In this document: positions 51,189 through 63,214 of the stretch, in pieces
Layout: the number at the start of each line of letters is the position of its first letter
Numbering within the stretch: the stretch's first letter is position 1
DNA from: Triplophysa rosa
Taxonomy: Eukaryota; Chordata; Actinopteri; Cypriniformes; Nemacheilidae
DNA length: 64,000 nt
Assembly: GCF_024868665.1 (NCBI RefSeq)
Contig: NC_079892.1
Span: 9,932,251-9,996,250 of the forward strand
Direction: 5' to 3'
Position numbers and translations under genes: made by a program
The notes under the pieces: model-generated
Database searches by the model: none
Seen by the model: the letters and a program-made list of their open reading frames with translations, nothing else
Told to the model about the DNA's origin: nothing

Positions 51189-52004
51189 TGTTGTGGCAAG
51201 AGTTAAGACAGTATACAGAACAGTTTAACCACAGCAGCAGAGATCATTCAGGAATGGGATAAACAGAGATGACTGATTAAATTATGTTTTATTTTTAATT
51301 ATGAATGACATAGAAATTCACAGTGCTGATGATTTCCCCCACGTTAATTCTGCCATCGTTATACTGGTAGTAGCCTACACCAACAGCTGCAGTGCGCATT
51401 GCAATGCAAACGCTGCGCACCTTGAAACTCCACGCCACGCTGAGTGTGCGGCGCGAACTAGCTGCTTACCCATGCAGTATCGGGGAAACAGATTATATTT
51501 TATCGAATGCAGAACAAAACGTGATTGGCTGAAGTTAGAACGTGCCCTATTGGACAACGAAAGCGGAAGTTACCCGATTGGCTTGAGTAGATAGTGGGCG
51601 GAGTCCACCTATTTGTGGATTGTGCGCACGTCTTGACGTTAGAAATGTTTCAAAATCCACAAATGCACAGAGAGCCATCCACAAATGCGTGCACTGATCC
51701 ACAAATGCTTGCAGCGATTCACAAATGCACAGAAAGCGATCCACAAATGCGCAGAAAGCGATCCACAAATGTGCAGAAAGTGATCTACAAATAAATGCCA
51801 TTGAAATAAATTTGTAAATATTTTTATTTGCAAATCTCATTGTATTTATTTGTGAATTCCATTTCTTTTTGTGGAACGTCTAACATATATTTATGGTTCG
51901 CTTTTTGTGCATATGTGGATTTAAAAAATGTTTGTGAAACTCTCTATATTAATTTGCGGATCATAGTTTATTTATTCAGAATATTGCAACAATTCTGATC
52001 CCAT
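51189..52004 (-). repeat. right arm of long inverted repeat
   Basis: Inverse of the left arm. The ~280 bp block between TTCTGCA and TTCGATAAAA is absent; GCA at both edges of the missing block suggests deletion by microhomology. The minisatellite at 51655-51792 has fewer units. Confidence 0.85.
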
Positions 52005-52240
52005 ATACGGTTGACCTCCTAATTTTGCAGGGAAGACAAACGAGCCTCGCAAAATTAAGATGTGTAGTCATGTGTAAGGCCACAAGCCTTAGACAGATGC
52101 TGACCTATTACCTCATTACACTTATGCAGATCTCTTCACCTGACACTAAACAGGCTGCAAGGACAACTTCACATTTGCATAAACAAAAATAAACAACTGG
52201 TTCATTTCTGGCATGATTTTGCTAAAGCAGACAAAATTCT

Positions 52241-52425
52241 GACTTGGAACACAAAAGAAGATATTTTGAAGAACGTTGGTGAGCAAACAATATGGGACCC
52301 TATTGACCCCGAGACATTTCTCAAAATATCTTATTGTGTGTTCCAAGAGTCATGTACGGTTTTAAACGACAAGAGGGTGAATGAATGATGACAGAATTTG
52401 TACTTTTGGTTGAACCACCCCTTTA
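52241..52425. repeat. Angel-like MITE, partial
   Basis: Interior AACACAAAAGAAGATATTTT with its inverse, and a right end TTTTGGTTGAACCACCCCTT; the outer left arm is missing. Confidence 0.75.
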
Positions 52426-52994
52426 AAGTCTGTTTTTGATAGGCAGCTCACTACATTTTGAACACAGCTTGTATATCCTAACTAGGCATGAAAGAATATA
52501 TTCAAGCTCTGATTATGTTTGTTAATGTAAGATTCTTCCATGTGTATTGAATTTGCTTGCTTCGCTGCATACTAGAATATGAAGTACACAGGTTCACTTC
52601 CCCAACACAATGCATTATCTCAGAAGCACCGGAGGTTGCCTGATAAACTCACCGCTAACACTTTATGTCTCGGCTGCAACCAAAACCATTAGGAGTGATG
52701 AGAAGCATAAAGCGGACCATGTTCTTTAAAATTGAATTTCGGATCTCATTTCTGCTCGGCTAATCCCTCATTCACACTCTGTTCTCCATAAGCAAACACT
52801 TCGGACAGTTCAGCCCCCATCAGGATGTATTACACACTGAGAGGTAGTGAGATCACTGGAACCAAACCAGGACACTGTGAGAGAGGACCGACTTATGATG
52901 TATATTACAGACTGATGGATCTACTGTGGCAACCGCATTTGTATCAGTAGCTATTAGAAGCAGTGCTACTGGTCATTCTTTGAAGCACAAGATT

Positions 52995-53227
52995 AAAGGA
53001 ATGGTTTCCTCATCTTTACGTATTCTCACCTGTTTGACGTTCCTCAGTGAAACACAAAAAAAGATGGTCGTTTTTTAAGCTCGTTATGTACCCTGTTATT
53101 AAGACAAAACATTTTGTAAACATCTTATTTTGTGTTTCACAGGGGAAAGATGCAAGTTTGGAATAATGAATAAGGGTGAGTAAATGATTTTTGTTATTTT
53201 GTCATTTTTGGGTGAACTTTCCCTTTA
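52995..53227. repeat. Angel-like MITE, short form
   Basis: AAAGGAATGGTTTCC to TTTTGGGTGAACTTTCCCTT. It joins the next copy through a shared TTTAAA. Confidence 0.75.
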
Positions 53228-53881
53228 AAGGACGTTTCACCCAAAAATGACAAAATAACAAAAATTCTGTCTTTATTTACCAACCCTCTTGTCATTTTAA
53301 GCCTGTATGACTTTCTTTCTTCTGCAGAACACAAAAGAAGATATTTTGAAGAATGTTGGTAATCAAACAACGAATGGTACCCATTGACTTGCATTGGTTT
53401 TGTCTATACCAGTGGTTCTCAAACTGTGGTACTTTAAGAGACCCCTGGTGGTACGTGACATGACAGGAAATTAAAAACTGTATATTCATTTTGTGTATTA
53501 AATACAATGTAAAATGTTTAATACATGATCGATAAATACGGAATACATCTCATATAGCCTATGTGCAATTTGAATACAGTTGTATTATTTATCGTTTAGT
53601 TATCATTGGTCAATGTAACTCAGGCGCGTGACAGGCAGCTCAAACACAGAGTGGTACTTGGAACAACTAATTTTATTAAAAGACAGATACTTGATCTGAA
53701 AAGTTTGAGAACCACTGGTCTATACAATAGAAGTGAATGGGTACCGCCGTTGTTCGGTTACCAACATTCTTTAAAATATCGTCTTTCGTGTTCTGCAGAA
53801 GAAAGTCATACAGGTTTTACATAACAAGCAGGTGAGTAAACGATGACAACATTCATATTTTTAGGTGAACTATCACTTTAA
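53227..53881. repeat. Angel-like MITE interrupted by a hAT MITE
   Basis: AAAGGACGTTTCACCC to TTTAGGTGAACTATCACTTT; it is continuous once 53410-53717 and one GTCTATAC are removed. Confidence 0.85.
53410..53717. mobile_element. 308-bp hAT MITE with 8-bp target duplication
   Basis: Ends CAGTGGTTCTCAAACT and AGTTTGAGAACCACTG are perfect inverse copies. GTCTATAC is duplicated exactly at 53402-53409 and 53718-53725. It has no transposase. This end sequence is typical of a widespread vertebrate hAT MITE group. Confidence 0.93.
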
Positions 53882-54742
53882 GCGTGATCATTTTTCATTG
53901 AAAACATGGAGAGTTTAGTAAGCCCCTTCGAAAAAAACACTGTTTTAGCTATTTTCTTAATGCTTCATTTTTAACAAAGTCTGTCTCAGATTTAGTGGAC
54001 GGAAAAACACGAGAAAACGACCCTTCTAATACATGTAGCACTGCATCCAAAATTATGTTTTTACTCCATATTGTTCACTAATTTTTCACACTCCTTAGAT
54101 TCACAGCTGCCATGTGCAACACAAAAGTGAAAAACCTACTTAAATCAGTTTTCTGCTATCCTAGCAAAAAATAATATTTCATCACAGAAGCTAACCTGAT
54201 CCATAATCGCATTGTGTATTTTTACTTTCTTTTAAAAGGGCTGGACTTTTATTGACAACTTTTGCAAAAAAGTTGCAATATTGGTTTTGGCTGCCACGGC
54301 TTATCAGAAAACGGCAGCACTTGCAAGAATGTTAAGTTCAATCGACTGTGCCCGCTTGTGGGATCCTTTTCATACATATGCATGCTTGACCTCGGGCTTT
54401 GCAAACACAGTGATTGATTGGAGCGTGTGAGTGTTTGTGAGTGTATCTGAAGGTAACGGGGTGGGGGGTGACTCGCACGTCGCCGGCATCAAAGTGTAGT
54501 TTTATTCAACCGCCGTCATATGTTAGGATGTGCTTGACCGATTAGATGCGAGAGCTCTCATTAAAGCGCCCTCGGGGGACGTATGAAGCACAGAAAATGA
54601 AAGCGCACCATGGGATTGCAATTAATTTGGCATCCTAATCCAGATATTACATTGAAGGGACATGACAGGTTACAGAAACTATTAACAGTGTTATCAGATC
54701 TCCGCAGAAACATGTTGTTTTAGATGACATTTAGGGGTTTTT
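53882..54742. other. intronic stretch, nothing recognised
   Basis: No coding frame or paired ends. Confidence 0.45.
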
Positions 54743-54929
54743 AAAGGGATAGTTCACCCAAAAAATGTAATTCTTTTATTGACTTCCATTGTATGGACAC
54801 AAAATCCCTGAGACATTTCTTAAAATATTTTCTTTGGGTTAAATAAAAGAGGTTTTAAATAGAGGTTTTAAAAGGTCCTGTGATGGTGAACAAATGACAG
54901 AATTTTATTTTTTGGTTGAGCCATCCCAT
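54743..54929. repeat. Angel-like MITE, internally deleted
   Basis: AAAGGGATAGTTCACCC at the left and TTTTTTGGTTGAGCCATCCC at the right, with most of the interior missing. Confidence 0.75.
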
Positions 54930-55652
54930 TTTCACCATTTCATAAAACATCTAGTTTGTGTTTCTTAATAAAGACTGTAATAATAAATGTTGCTTCCAAG
55001 CCAAGAGTGCAACGATTCACATCAACACGCCACATAAAAAACACATAACACATAAATTAGTCACCAGACACGCTGCTTGAAATTCCAATTTGGGTCTGAG
55101 CAGCTCTTCATACCTATCCTGTCAATGGCAGGAAAGAAAGCTGAAATGTAGCTAGAATGGATCCATTTAAAATCCATCACAGTTCTTCAGAGTGGAAAGT
55201 CCCAGAAGACACCTCCCAATGCCTGTCGTGTAGTGAATTGGTGGTGGTTTCATTTCTCGCTACCGCTGGATTAAATTGCAAAAGCTGCCACCCCATCAAG
55301 ATGACCACTTCTTCGGCAATGAACAGATTCATTTCAGTGATTCATAATCTGCATTGAACCACAAAAGTGCACTTGTTAAACATTCACGAGCACGAAAGAA
55401 CTGGAGGCAACCCAGAAGAAAAGCTGCACACAAATTCTTCGAATACTATTAAATTAGCAAATATAATGACTGTTTTTAAAGCGGCCCTAACACACGTTGT
55501 TTCTGCCAATCTCATATTAATCTTGAGTACCTATAGAGTAGTATTGCATACTTCGAAGAGTATTTAGTTTGATCACATTTATAAAAGATAGATACAGCTG
55601 TACGATTATTTCCGAAAGCATACGGCGCAAGCGGGGGGAGGGGTAGGCTGAA
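54930..55652. other. intronic stretch, nothing recognised
   Basis: Short incidental frames only (55157-55567). Confidence 0.45.
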
Positions 55653-55930
55653 CTAAAGCACGTGCGCACCCATTGCCAACAAAACACAGACATCAGTTTC
55701 ACTCACCGCATGCGGTTCATGTCCGGCATCTTTTAGCGCTGGGACGGCTCCATATATCAGTTTCAAACGATCTCCAAATCCAGCGTTATATCCACCGTTT
55801 ATCACCCAAATGCAGTGAACAACAAACGCCTTGTTCAAGTCTCTCTCTCTCTCCTACACACAAGTGAAAGTGACGTCTGCGCATGCTCCTTCTCCTGCTC
55901 TCCTTGCTGCCGCGTGGGCGTGCCGCGTGC
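55653..55930 (-). other. possible first exon or element promoter, unassigned
   Basis: The minus strand has an open stretch from ~55838 (IWVINGGYNAGFGDRLKL, YGAVPALKDAGHEPHA) that ends at a strong donor-like CATGCG|GTGAGTG near 55708-55714. Upstream (55870-55930) is CpG-rich with GC-box-like sequence (CCGCGTGGGCGTG). The open frame has no ATG; an alternative ATG near 55730 gives only MPDMNRMR before the donor. I see no second exon. It could be the 5' end of an unidentified gene or repeat, or chance. Confidence 0.3.
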
Positions 55931-56527
55931 TTTTCCGGGAGAATTGTCCAATAAGGGACTAAGAAAAATTGTTATGAAACAGTTTTATATGTTCAAAAAA
56001 AAACTTTCCGAAACCTGTACGATCGCTGGGGGAGTGTATCGAGCACAGAAATACTACGTAATACACCCAACTCGTTTTTTGACAAGTTGACCATGTTAAG
56101 CATGAGAAGACAGCACGTTTAACATGGTAAAGAAGTCAGAATGCATGACACACCATTGCAGCACCCCTTTAAGGTTTCTGGACGTTCCTCTAGTACTGTA
56201 GTTGGACAGACAAACAGCCCCATCCCAAATAAAGGCCACAGGTTGAGCTGATGTTTGTGTAATTAATTAAACATAGCACCATACTCAAAAAAAATCAAAG
56301 CCACAGTGTTTGCACTTCCACAATACCTATGAACAGTCACCTCTAACAGTACAGCACTAGAATCACCAGACTGCGTCAACAGAAAGTAATAAACCGTTTA
56401 AGATTCGATACACAAATAAAACACTGAAATAATTTCTGTAACAAATTATTGTATATGGTTATTCATAATCCTTTATCTACACATTTATACTTAAAAGTGC
56501 AACACAATCTCAGGTGAATTCATAACT
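55931..56527. other. intronic stretch, nothing recognised
   Basis: No sustained coding signal or paired repeat ends. Confidence 0.4.
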
Positions 56528-56712
56528 ATTTTACAAGATTGCTAATTTGTATGAATTCATATATTATTTCTACGTTTTAGTATGATTTACCTTTATGCCA
56601 GTGATGTTAGGTATAGGGGTGGGGCTTCAGTATTACTTTTTTCTATAATAATTGTACGTTTTGGTATAATTCACATAGTAAGAAATCATACAAATTAGCC
56701 ACCTCGTAAAAT
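56528..56712. repeat. MITE with ATTTTACAAGATTGC ends, copy 2
   Basis: Same family as 24396-24608: ATTTTACAAGATTGCTAATT paired with AATTAGCCACCTCGTAAAAT. Confidence 0.75.
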
Positions 56713-56815
56713 ACAAATTTCTGAGAGATCAGGTTGAAAAATGTCAAATTTGATTCGGGTAATACACAAATTCAAACACTGATGTTCTGCAGGTGAATTT
56801 GCTGGTATTGCCGGC

Positions 56816-57232
56816 AGGGCTGCACGATAATTTATCGCGATACCACTAAATCCTATTGTAATCGAGCTGGCTGCGATATGCAATGTGTCGATATTTTTTT
56901 TAATGGCGTAGCTTGTCCGTGAAGTACGTCTCTGGGATCAGTAGGATATGCTGCTCGATCTAAAAGCAGTGCGAGTTTGTGTCGCTTATAATGTGCATTT
57001 GAAAAAGCAACACCCGTCAAACACGATCATTATAAATATACTTTATTATCATAAAAATACCTGATGAGGCTTGAGTAACAGTGATAAAAAGATGTCCATA
57101 GGCATTTCCTAGATTCTAGAAGGTGTTATGGTCTTCTTCTGCAGTGCGTATTTGGAGTTTCCGCACGAGAGCGCCCTCTGGCTTTCGGATGCAGCAGCAT
57201 TTTCCCGTACTTCACTCAAACGTGACAGCCCT
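56816..57232. repeat. hAT-like MITE, AGGGCTG ends
   Basis: AGGGCTGCACGATAATTTATCG on the left and CGTGACAGCCCT on the right form imperfect inverted ends; TATCGCGATA-type words lie inside the left end. This resembles the class of the 27160-27511 element. Confidence 0.6.
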
Positions 57233-60200
57233 AATTGCTGGTGTAAACAGCCTAAAGAAGTTATTACCAATTAGCAGTTGCCTTTGCTGTTTTATTGACA
57301 CTGTAATTGTTGTTTTCTAAATATTTTATGTTCGCCCCTAAATATTTTATTTCAGCATCACATTATGTGGCATTAATTCACATGCAGTTAATTCAGTCAT
57401 GTATAATTCATGAGCCTACAAGCAGACATACTGAAAATACACTGATGTTTCTCCTAAACGTGAAGTTTATAGTTTTTCCTGTTAAAATACATCCTTCAGG
57501 CTTGATATGCATCAAGCCCATTAGTAAGTTGACTTCAAAAACACCCAAACACTGTAGTTCATAAGAGCTTGTGTTGGGAAATGATTTTGGAAAAAGTGAC
57601 TTTTGCAGTTCCACTTGGTGCCACTAGTGGCGCCATTACACACTTCACCTTTTTAAGCCATTCTAAACAGGTAAACTGGGATACTAACACATAATGCTAA
57701 ACTAAAATTATCTTTAAAATGACAGCCTGTACCTTGGTTTCTCACCACACCATCGTTGTCACATCACTTGCTGTCTAAATAGACTGCTTTAGAGGAATAG
57801 CATCTGCATGCGTAAGAGATTCAATGACACAAATCACCCGTTAAAGCAATAACACATAAGATAATTGTATATACAACACCATCTTCCCTGAAAAATTACA
57901 CTAAAAGTGGCTTTTATTTATTACATCCACTTCTTTCTCCACTGAGGTTTGTAACTGCAGTCAATTAGTCCAATTACAATGGTGTAGTCAGCAATCTGGT
58001 CATGCGTTTGTTTCCAGTGTACTGCAGAAATTTACAGACGTGCATTCTGGCAATGAGACCACACCAGTGTTTAAGTAAAACCGCTTACAGTTAGAAAAAT
58101 CAACTCCTCAGCTGAAGACAGAACTGCACAGACCCTCCGGTTATAAAAATAAGAGACAATCTGGCTTTATAAATAGCATCTAACACATCCACTTGTCCAG
58201 GTGAGAATAGAGATTTGTTTGGAGTGCCAGGTGGTTGTCGTCCACTGATCTGCTTGCAAAGCACTAACAATGTTGTGGGTTCGGGGAGCAACGTCTTTTC
58301 AAGTGCGATAAAGCCACAGAATGTATTATGATTCATATCAAGCGCATTATAATAGTGCAAACACTCCCACATTTAAAATGCAAAACTCTAAATATGGAAA
58401 GAATAAATAAGGAATAAGCATTCCAAAATTGGCCTGATGGTAGATTTTATGACTACAATATTCTAGAAAAACAAAGAAAGTAACTCACAAGTACCTTTAG
58501 AATCTTATTTTTAACACATAAGTCACAAATGTAGGTATTTTGGCAGTGCCCTTCGTTTTCAAATGGATTGCATTTTTTAACTTCATCTCATTTGCTGTTA
58601 CCCCCGTCTAGTTCCATCCATCTGAACGTGACACACTCAAGAAGCCTCCTCTCTCTAAGCCTTGCACTCTATGACCTCATTTCCTGTGTCCCGCCAAAGC
58701 ATGTGCCCTCAGGTGGGCTGACCCCACTCGTATCTCTTCACCGAGTCAATACAGGGCGACAGTCACACTAATGCACTGACCACATATTATCACAGTGCAA
58801 GAACTCCGGCGTGGGAGGCTGGCATGAAAACACAGATGTTTCTCAAAGCCTCAGCTACAGGAAAGAATGAATAGCTTCCCTCCTCCGTTTCCTTCGATCG
58901 AGCCAAGCCGCTGTATTGATTAACACCGCAATGCGACACTTCACCTAATCTAATTCCATAATGGAGATCAGAAGGTGGCAATCACTCCCTGAATGCAAAA
59001 CAAATCAGGTCCGTTCACACATTAATACTCCATTCACGATTCATATTACAGCCTGATGGATTTGATTTTACAGCAACATGTCAATTTCCGTTTTGTTTGT
59101 TTTTTGACGATTCACAAGTGTGTTTAGGTGATAAACAAAAAGGCTAGGCTTAGGACTAATTTCATGTTTGAGAACGTGGTTATTTCACCGTGTTGTTTAT
59201 TAAGCCCATTCAGGCATGAAACAGTTACTTCAGCACACCTTATTACAAAAGCCATTATTGCTTGGATTGAAACGAGAAAAAATGAAATATTAACACTGGA
59301 ATCATCAAAAGGAGATTATATCCTGGGAATAGCAAAGCAACCTTAAAAAACTGTTTTTGATTAGGTGAATTCTTGCGTATAATGCGTTGGAATGACCCGG
59401 CACGCATGATTTCAAGTTAATATGCCAATGAGACAATTGCCATTTCAAAATATACAGAGGAACTCAGTATGGCATACGATAATCACAAAGCCACCCAAAG
59501 GTATACCTCGATTTGGAATTTCTTGCATGCATCACAATATTTATTGTATATATATATATATATATACTGTATATGAAAAAATATCAATATATATACACAT
59601 TAAATTAATCCTAAATATGGTTACTGTTGCCCTGTCGTACAGATTAAAGAGCCAACTGGCTGTTTGTCTTGGCATATCTGAGCACAGAAACATCTAGAAT
59701 CCTTTCTCTAGGAGAAAAATCTGAGAAGCCTGAGCCTTAAGCACTCCATTTGCTCTCTGTTTGTCTTTGTTGCTATCAAAGAAAAACAACTGTGATGTTG
59801 AAAATCATTACTTTCTAATATTTCTATCCTATAGCTTCACTATAAAAAAATCCAGGCTTCAACTCAAAATTTTCTAGTGACTGGTAAAATCTACATTTTT
59901 TTAATTGGCACATTTGCAAATCATCACTTGTGCAAGTCTGTTCCTTCCTAACATTTACAGCCAACTGAAAAATATAAATGTTTAGAATTTTTTTACAGTG
60001 TTAGAAACGTATGTTTTCATTTTAACCCTTAGAGGTTTCGTGTCTTTTAAACACATACCAGCATTATCCTCAACATCAGCTTTGCCATTACTGGTCTTGA
60101 CTGTGATCTCAGGTCTACCGCTGTTAATGTCTACAGTTCCACATCTTTGTTACAAGATAGATGAATGGGGTAGGCGTTACCTCTGCTGGTCACGGTCTGC

Positions 60201-60377
60201 CACTACGGAGACCAGTACAAAGTCTTTATCAGAAACGTCTCCTTAATTCTTCCATTTCATGAAATATAGAATATACATGCCGGTGTGACAGTGTTAATTT
60301 GTTCTTAACTTTCTTCTTTATCTGCCTGTGAAAGTGTTTTTATTAGTGAGCCCAAGTGAGATGTGATTGAATGTTAT
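57233..60377. other. intronic stretch, no gene recognised
   Basis: A 20-bp TA microsatellite lies at 59547-59566. 57560-57640 (GTGCCACTAGTGGCGCC) resembles an edge of a fish repeat. No coding signal. Confidence 0.45.
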
Positions 60378-60616
60378 GGGGCGGTTTCCCAGACAGGGAT
60401 TATCTTAAACCAGGACTAGGCCTTAGTTAAATTGGGATATTTAAATTATTTTAAAAAACATACCTTACAAAAAACATTACTGGTGTGCATCTCAAGACAA
60501 AACAATGGCAATGATCTTTTTAAAGATATGTCAGTGTAAGTTGTTTATGATCAAGACACCTTTAACATTTAAATTAGTCTGGGACTAGTCTTAAACCCTG
60601 TCCGGGAAACCGCCCC
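60378..60616. repeat. 239-bp MITE with GGGGCGGTTTCCC ends
   Basis: GGGGCGGTTTCCCAGACAGG on the left is closely matched by the inverse of CCTGTCCGGGAAACCGCCCC on the right; the inner arms TTAAACCAGGACTAG and CTGGGACTAGTCTTAA also pair. Confidence 0.85.
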
Positions 60617-62699
60617 TAAGTGTTGGGAAATATTTAATCCATCTTTACTTGGTAAATCTTTCATTATACCAGTTACAGTGGTTCTGGTTCTTGATTCTGA
60701 TTGGACGAGAAGCACTACCAAGGAAAAGAACAGCACTGGGACTCTTTACAGTTTTGTATCACTCTACCACACTGACCGTTAAAATTATATGATGACAAAG
60801 TTATTGATTTACTCAACGGACATGGCACGACAGACGGAGGTAGTCTCGCATGCTTAGTCTCTGTCTCCCTCACGCACACACAGAAAATCTCTTGCCTCCT
60901 TGTTGCTCATGTTACCAACTGTCTAACTTCTTACATTATAAAAAAATATATTTTAAAAAAAACATCTGAAATCCTCTTTGTGCCCATTAGACACCAAACG
61001 TCCTCTTATCTGCAACCTTGAGCTACAATCAATCCATACCAGATCCAACTCATTGGCTTCTATCACGTGACTCCTGAATGAGACTTCCAGGCAAGTATCG
61101 CTTTCAAATGTCCAGTCACTGCAGATCAATGCAAGGAAGAAGCCGAAAAGACAATAAGGTAGAATTTTGGGGAGCGTCATCCAATTACACACTTTCTACT
61201 GTACTTTGTCAGGTACGCTCTAAAATGTCCTAATCGGACGATTTCCGTTCTTTCAGAGCGAAGTGAATGAAGCATCTACCACATCAGCTTAAAATGATCT
61301 GTGAGCTTTTTAGACCATGTAAAAAGAAATAAAAACACAATCAATATCTGAGTTAAATGATGGATGTGCAAGGTGTAGAACAATGCAGCAGCCAATCAGA
61401 GACGACCTGGTGAAGTCCCTGTATGAGCATGTTACGCTGTTGCTGACTGAGCCGGACATTTCACAAGATCTGTGTAATGAACTACATGCAACCAGCTCGC
61501 CAATGTTTTCTATGTAGTCATCCAGCAAACACAATCCACTGATCAGATTAGCAACACACTCTATGAATAATAAAAACAAGACCCCATAACAAATAATCTC
61601 CTTTCTTTTTAAAGCACAAGCTTCTATTCAGAAGTCATGGTGTGTGTCTGATTTCTTTGCAGTTGAAAAGGTGAATTCCTTCATGGGATAAATACGACAC
61701 CAATTCTTTGATCCAATTACAAGCCGGTTATATTTAGCATCTGTAACAGACGCTCAATTATTAATGAGACATGAAACATAAGATAACCCAGTGGAAGGAT
61801 TTTTAAGAACCAAAGGGAGAATTTATGCACAGCCTAACTGGCAGAAATAATAATCAGAGTAGAAAGGAGAATCCGGAAACATTTTCATATCCTGCGTTAA
61901 ATGCTATTGGCGACCTGTCGGAAAAGTCTGAAATATTTTATTCATTTATATTTATGAGCTGATCCTTGTTTACTGTTTAAGAGACTCAATTGATTATCGA
62001 TTAGCTTTTGGAACAGATGCTATTGCAGGCTACTACAACCAACAAAAGTCAGGAAAGAGCTGCCAAAAAGCTTGAGAAGTGAAACTCTTTTGGTACAGAT
62101 TCCGCAAAGGTTTCGTTACTGATGACATTCATTTTGTAAGCAAAGTGTTCAATACTAGATGAGTTTCCAAGATAAAGTGAGTAGTATTTGGCTGGTCATG
62201 TGATCTTATAGCACCCCATGACATGACCCGCTCCATGTAAAGAACTAACAAATAAAATTGAAAAAAAATTGAAACCAAATAAAGAAATAACAAATAATAA
62301 ATAAAAAGACTTAGATTTCTGATATAACAAGTCACGTGTGAATGTACATTACATACATAGACATATTGTTGCTGTCCTTCCAAAACCTCGGATATCCGAA
62401 TTCGCTGTTTTTCAGGAAATGGAAAGTGAAAAGTGTTGACAAACACTTTTTAATAGCCTACTTTTTATTGGTTAGATATTTGCAAAACCCAGTGGCAAAC
62501 ATAAGGAGTGACTAATAATAATGATTTATGACTAAAAATAAAAATCACAAAATATGGAGATACGAGGTATCAGAAAAACAGCTGCGATAGATTTGTCTAT
62601 TAATGTTCTCATTTGCAAATTTTAAAGAGTATCAAAATTACTGAGTGCAACTTTACGAGCTTTCATTAACATTCGTAGTGTAGCATTCAACAAAATTAC
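60617..62699. other. intronic stretch next to grm8 exon 1
   Basis: No transposon ends or other genes recognised. Confidence 0.45.
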
Positions 62700-63206
62700 C
62701 TTAAACAGGCGTAGGATGTTGGCCACCATGATGGATACGGAGCTAGCCGCAGCACCTATCACACCAACGATCTTGTCCGGCTTGGCAAAAATGGGCAGCT
62801 CGCCACTAGCGCATCGCACATCGGAAGAATCGCGTTCGATGAGTGCTTGCACAAACGTAAGCGACTGCTCCAACGCGTAGGTGTCACGTGAGCAGGTGTC
62901 CAAGATGCGCGCCCCCAGCGTTACGTTGGGCAGCAGGTCGGGGTCTTTGTTAATGAGGTCGATGGCAAAGAGCATGGCCTCCAATCTGTGAATCCCCTTC
63001 TCCTTCTTCAATTCCCCACAGGGGGCGCCACGCTCGCCTCGTGCGTGCACCGGGAAAAGACCACCCAGGATGATGTCGCCATCCAGTCGTACAGAATGGG
63101 CATATTCAGGGGCAGGGAGCGTCAGGGGATCGGCGCGCTGGCCGACAGAACTGGTCAGCGCCGTCAGCAAAAGAAAACCACCATACCATGCTAAGGCCCT
63201 CACCAT
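62700..63206 (-). CDS. grm8: metabotropic glutamate receptor 8, first coding exon
   Basis: 169 codons ending at Lys169, phase 0, donor AAG|GTAATT. Residues 1-22 form a signal peptide (basic start, hydrophobic [10 protein letters not shown]). The mature domain begins near [16 protein letters not shown] and is the first part of the Venus-flytrap glutamate-binding lobe. Glutamate-contact Lys70, Arg74 and Ser155 align with mGlu4 Lys74, Arg78 and Ser159. Cys63 and Cys105 are placed for the lobe-1 disulphide; Asn94 (NVT) is a glycosylation sequon. EYAHS, GERG and GAAASSVS favour mGlu8 over mGlu4, 6 or 7. The start has a strong context (GCCGCCATGG). Whether it is the a or b teleost paralogue cannot be told. 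Confidence 0.95.
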
Positions 63207-63214
63207 GGCGGCAT
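63200..63214 (-). promoter_or_regulatory. 4-codon uORF overlapping the grm8 start
   Basis: An ATG eight bases upstream of the main start reads Met-Pro-Pro-Trp-stop, and its TGA lies just inside the receptor frame. Its own context is weak (C at -3 and +4), while the main ATG is strong, so leaky scanning is expected. Confidence 0.5.

Larger units (their letters stand above)
44641..52004. mobile_element. 7.4-kb element with ~1-kb terminal inverted repeats
   Basis: The left end ATGGGATCAGAATTGTTGC and right end GCAACAATTCTGATCCCAT are perfect inverse copies. TACGGTT lies at 44634-44640 and 52006-52012 as a probable target duplication (one extra A on the right; 6-7 bp). The arms extend inward about 1.19 kb on the left and 0.82 kb on the right. 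The interior between the arms (about 45828-51188) is largely two nested LINEs plus unassigned sequence. No transposase is visible. The size and long arms suggest a foldback-type DNA element; I cannot name the family. Confidence 0.75.

Noticed and set aside
62700..63206. grm4, grm6 or grm7 as the host gene
   Set aside because: The EYAHS start of the mature domain, GERG in the loop and GAAASSVS at the glutamate-binding serine fit mGlu8 better than the other group III receptors.
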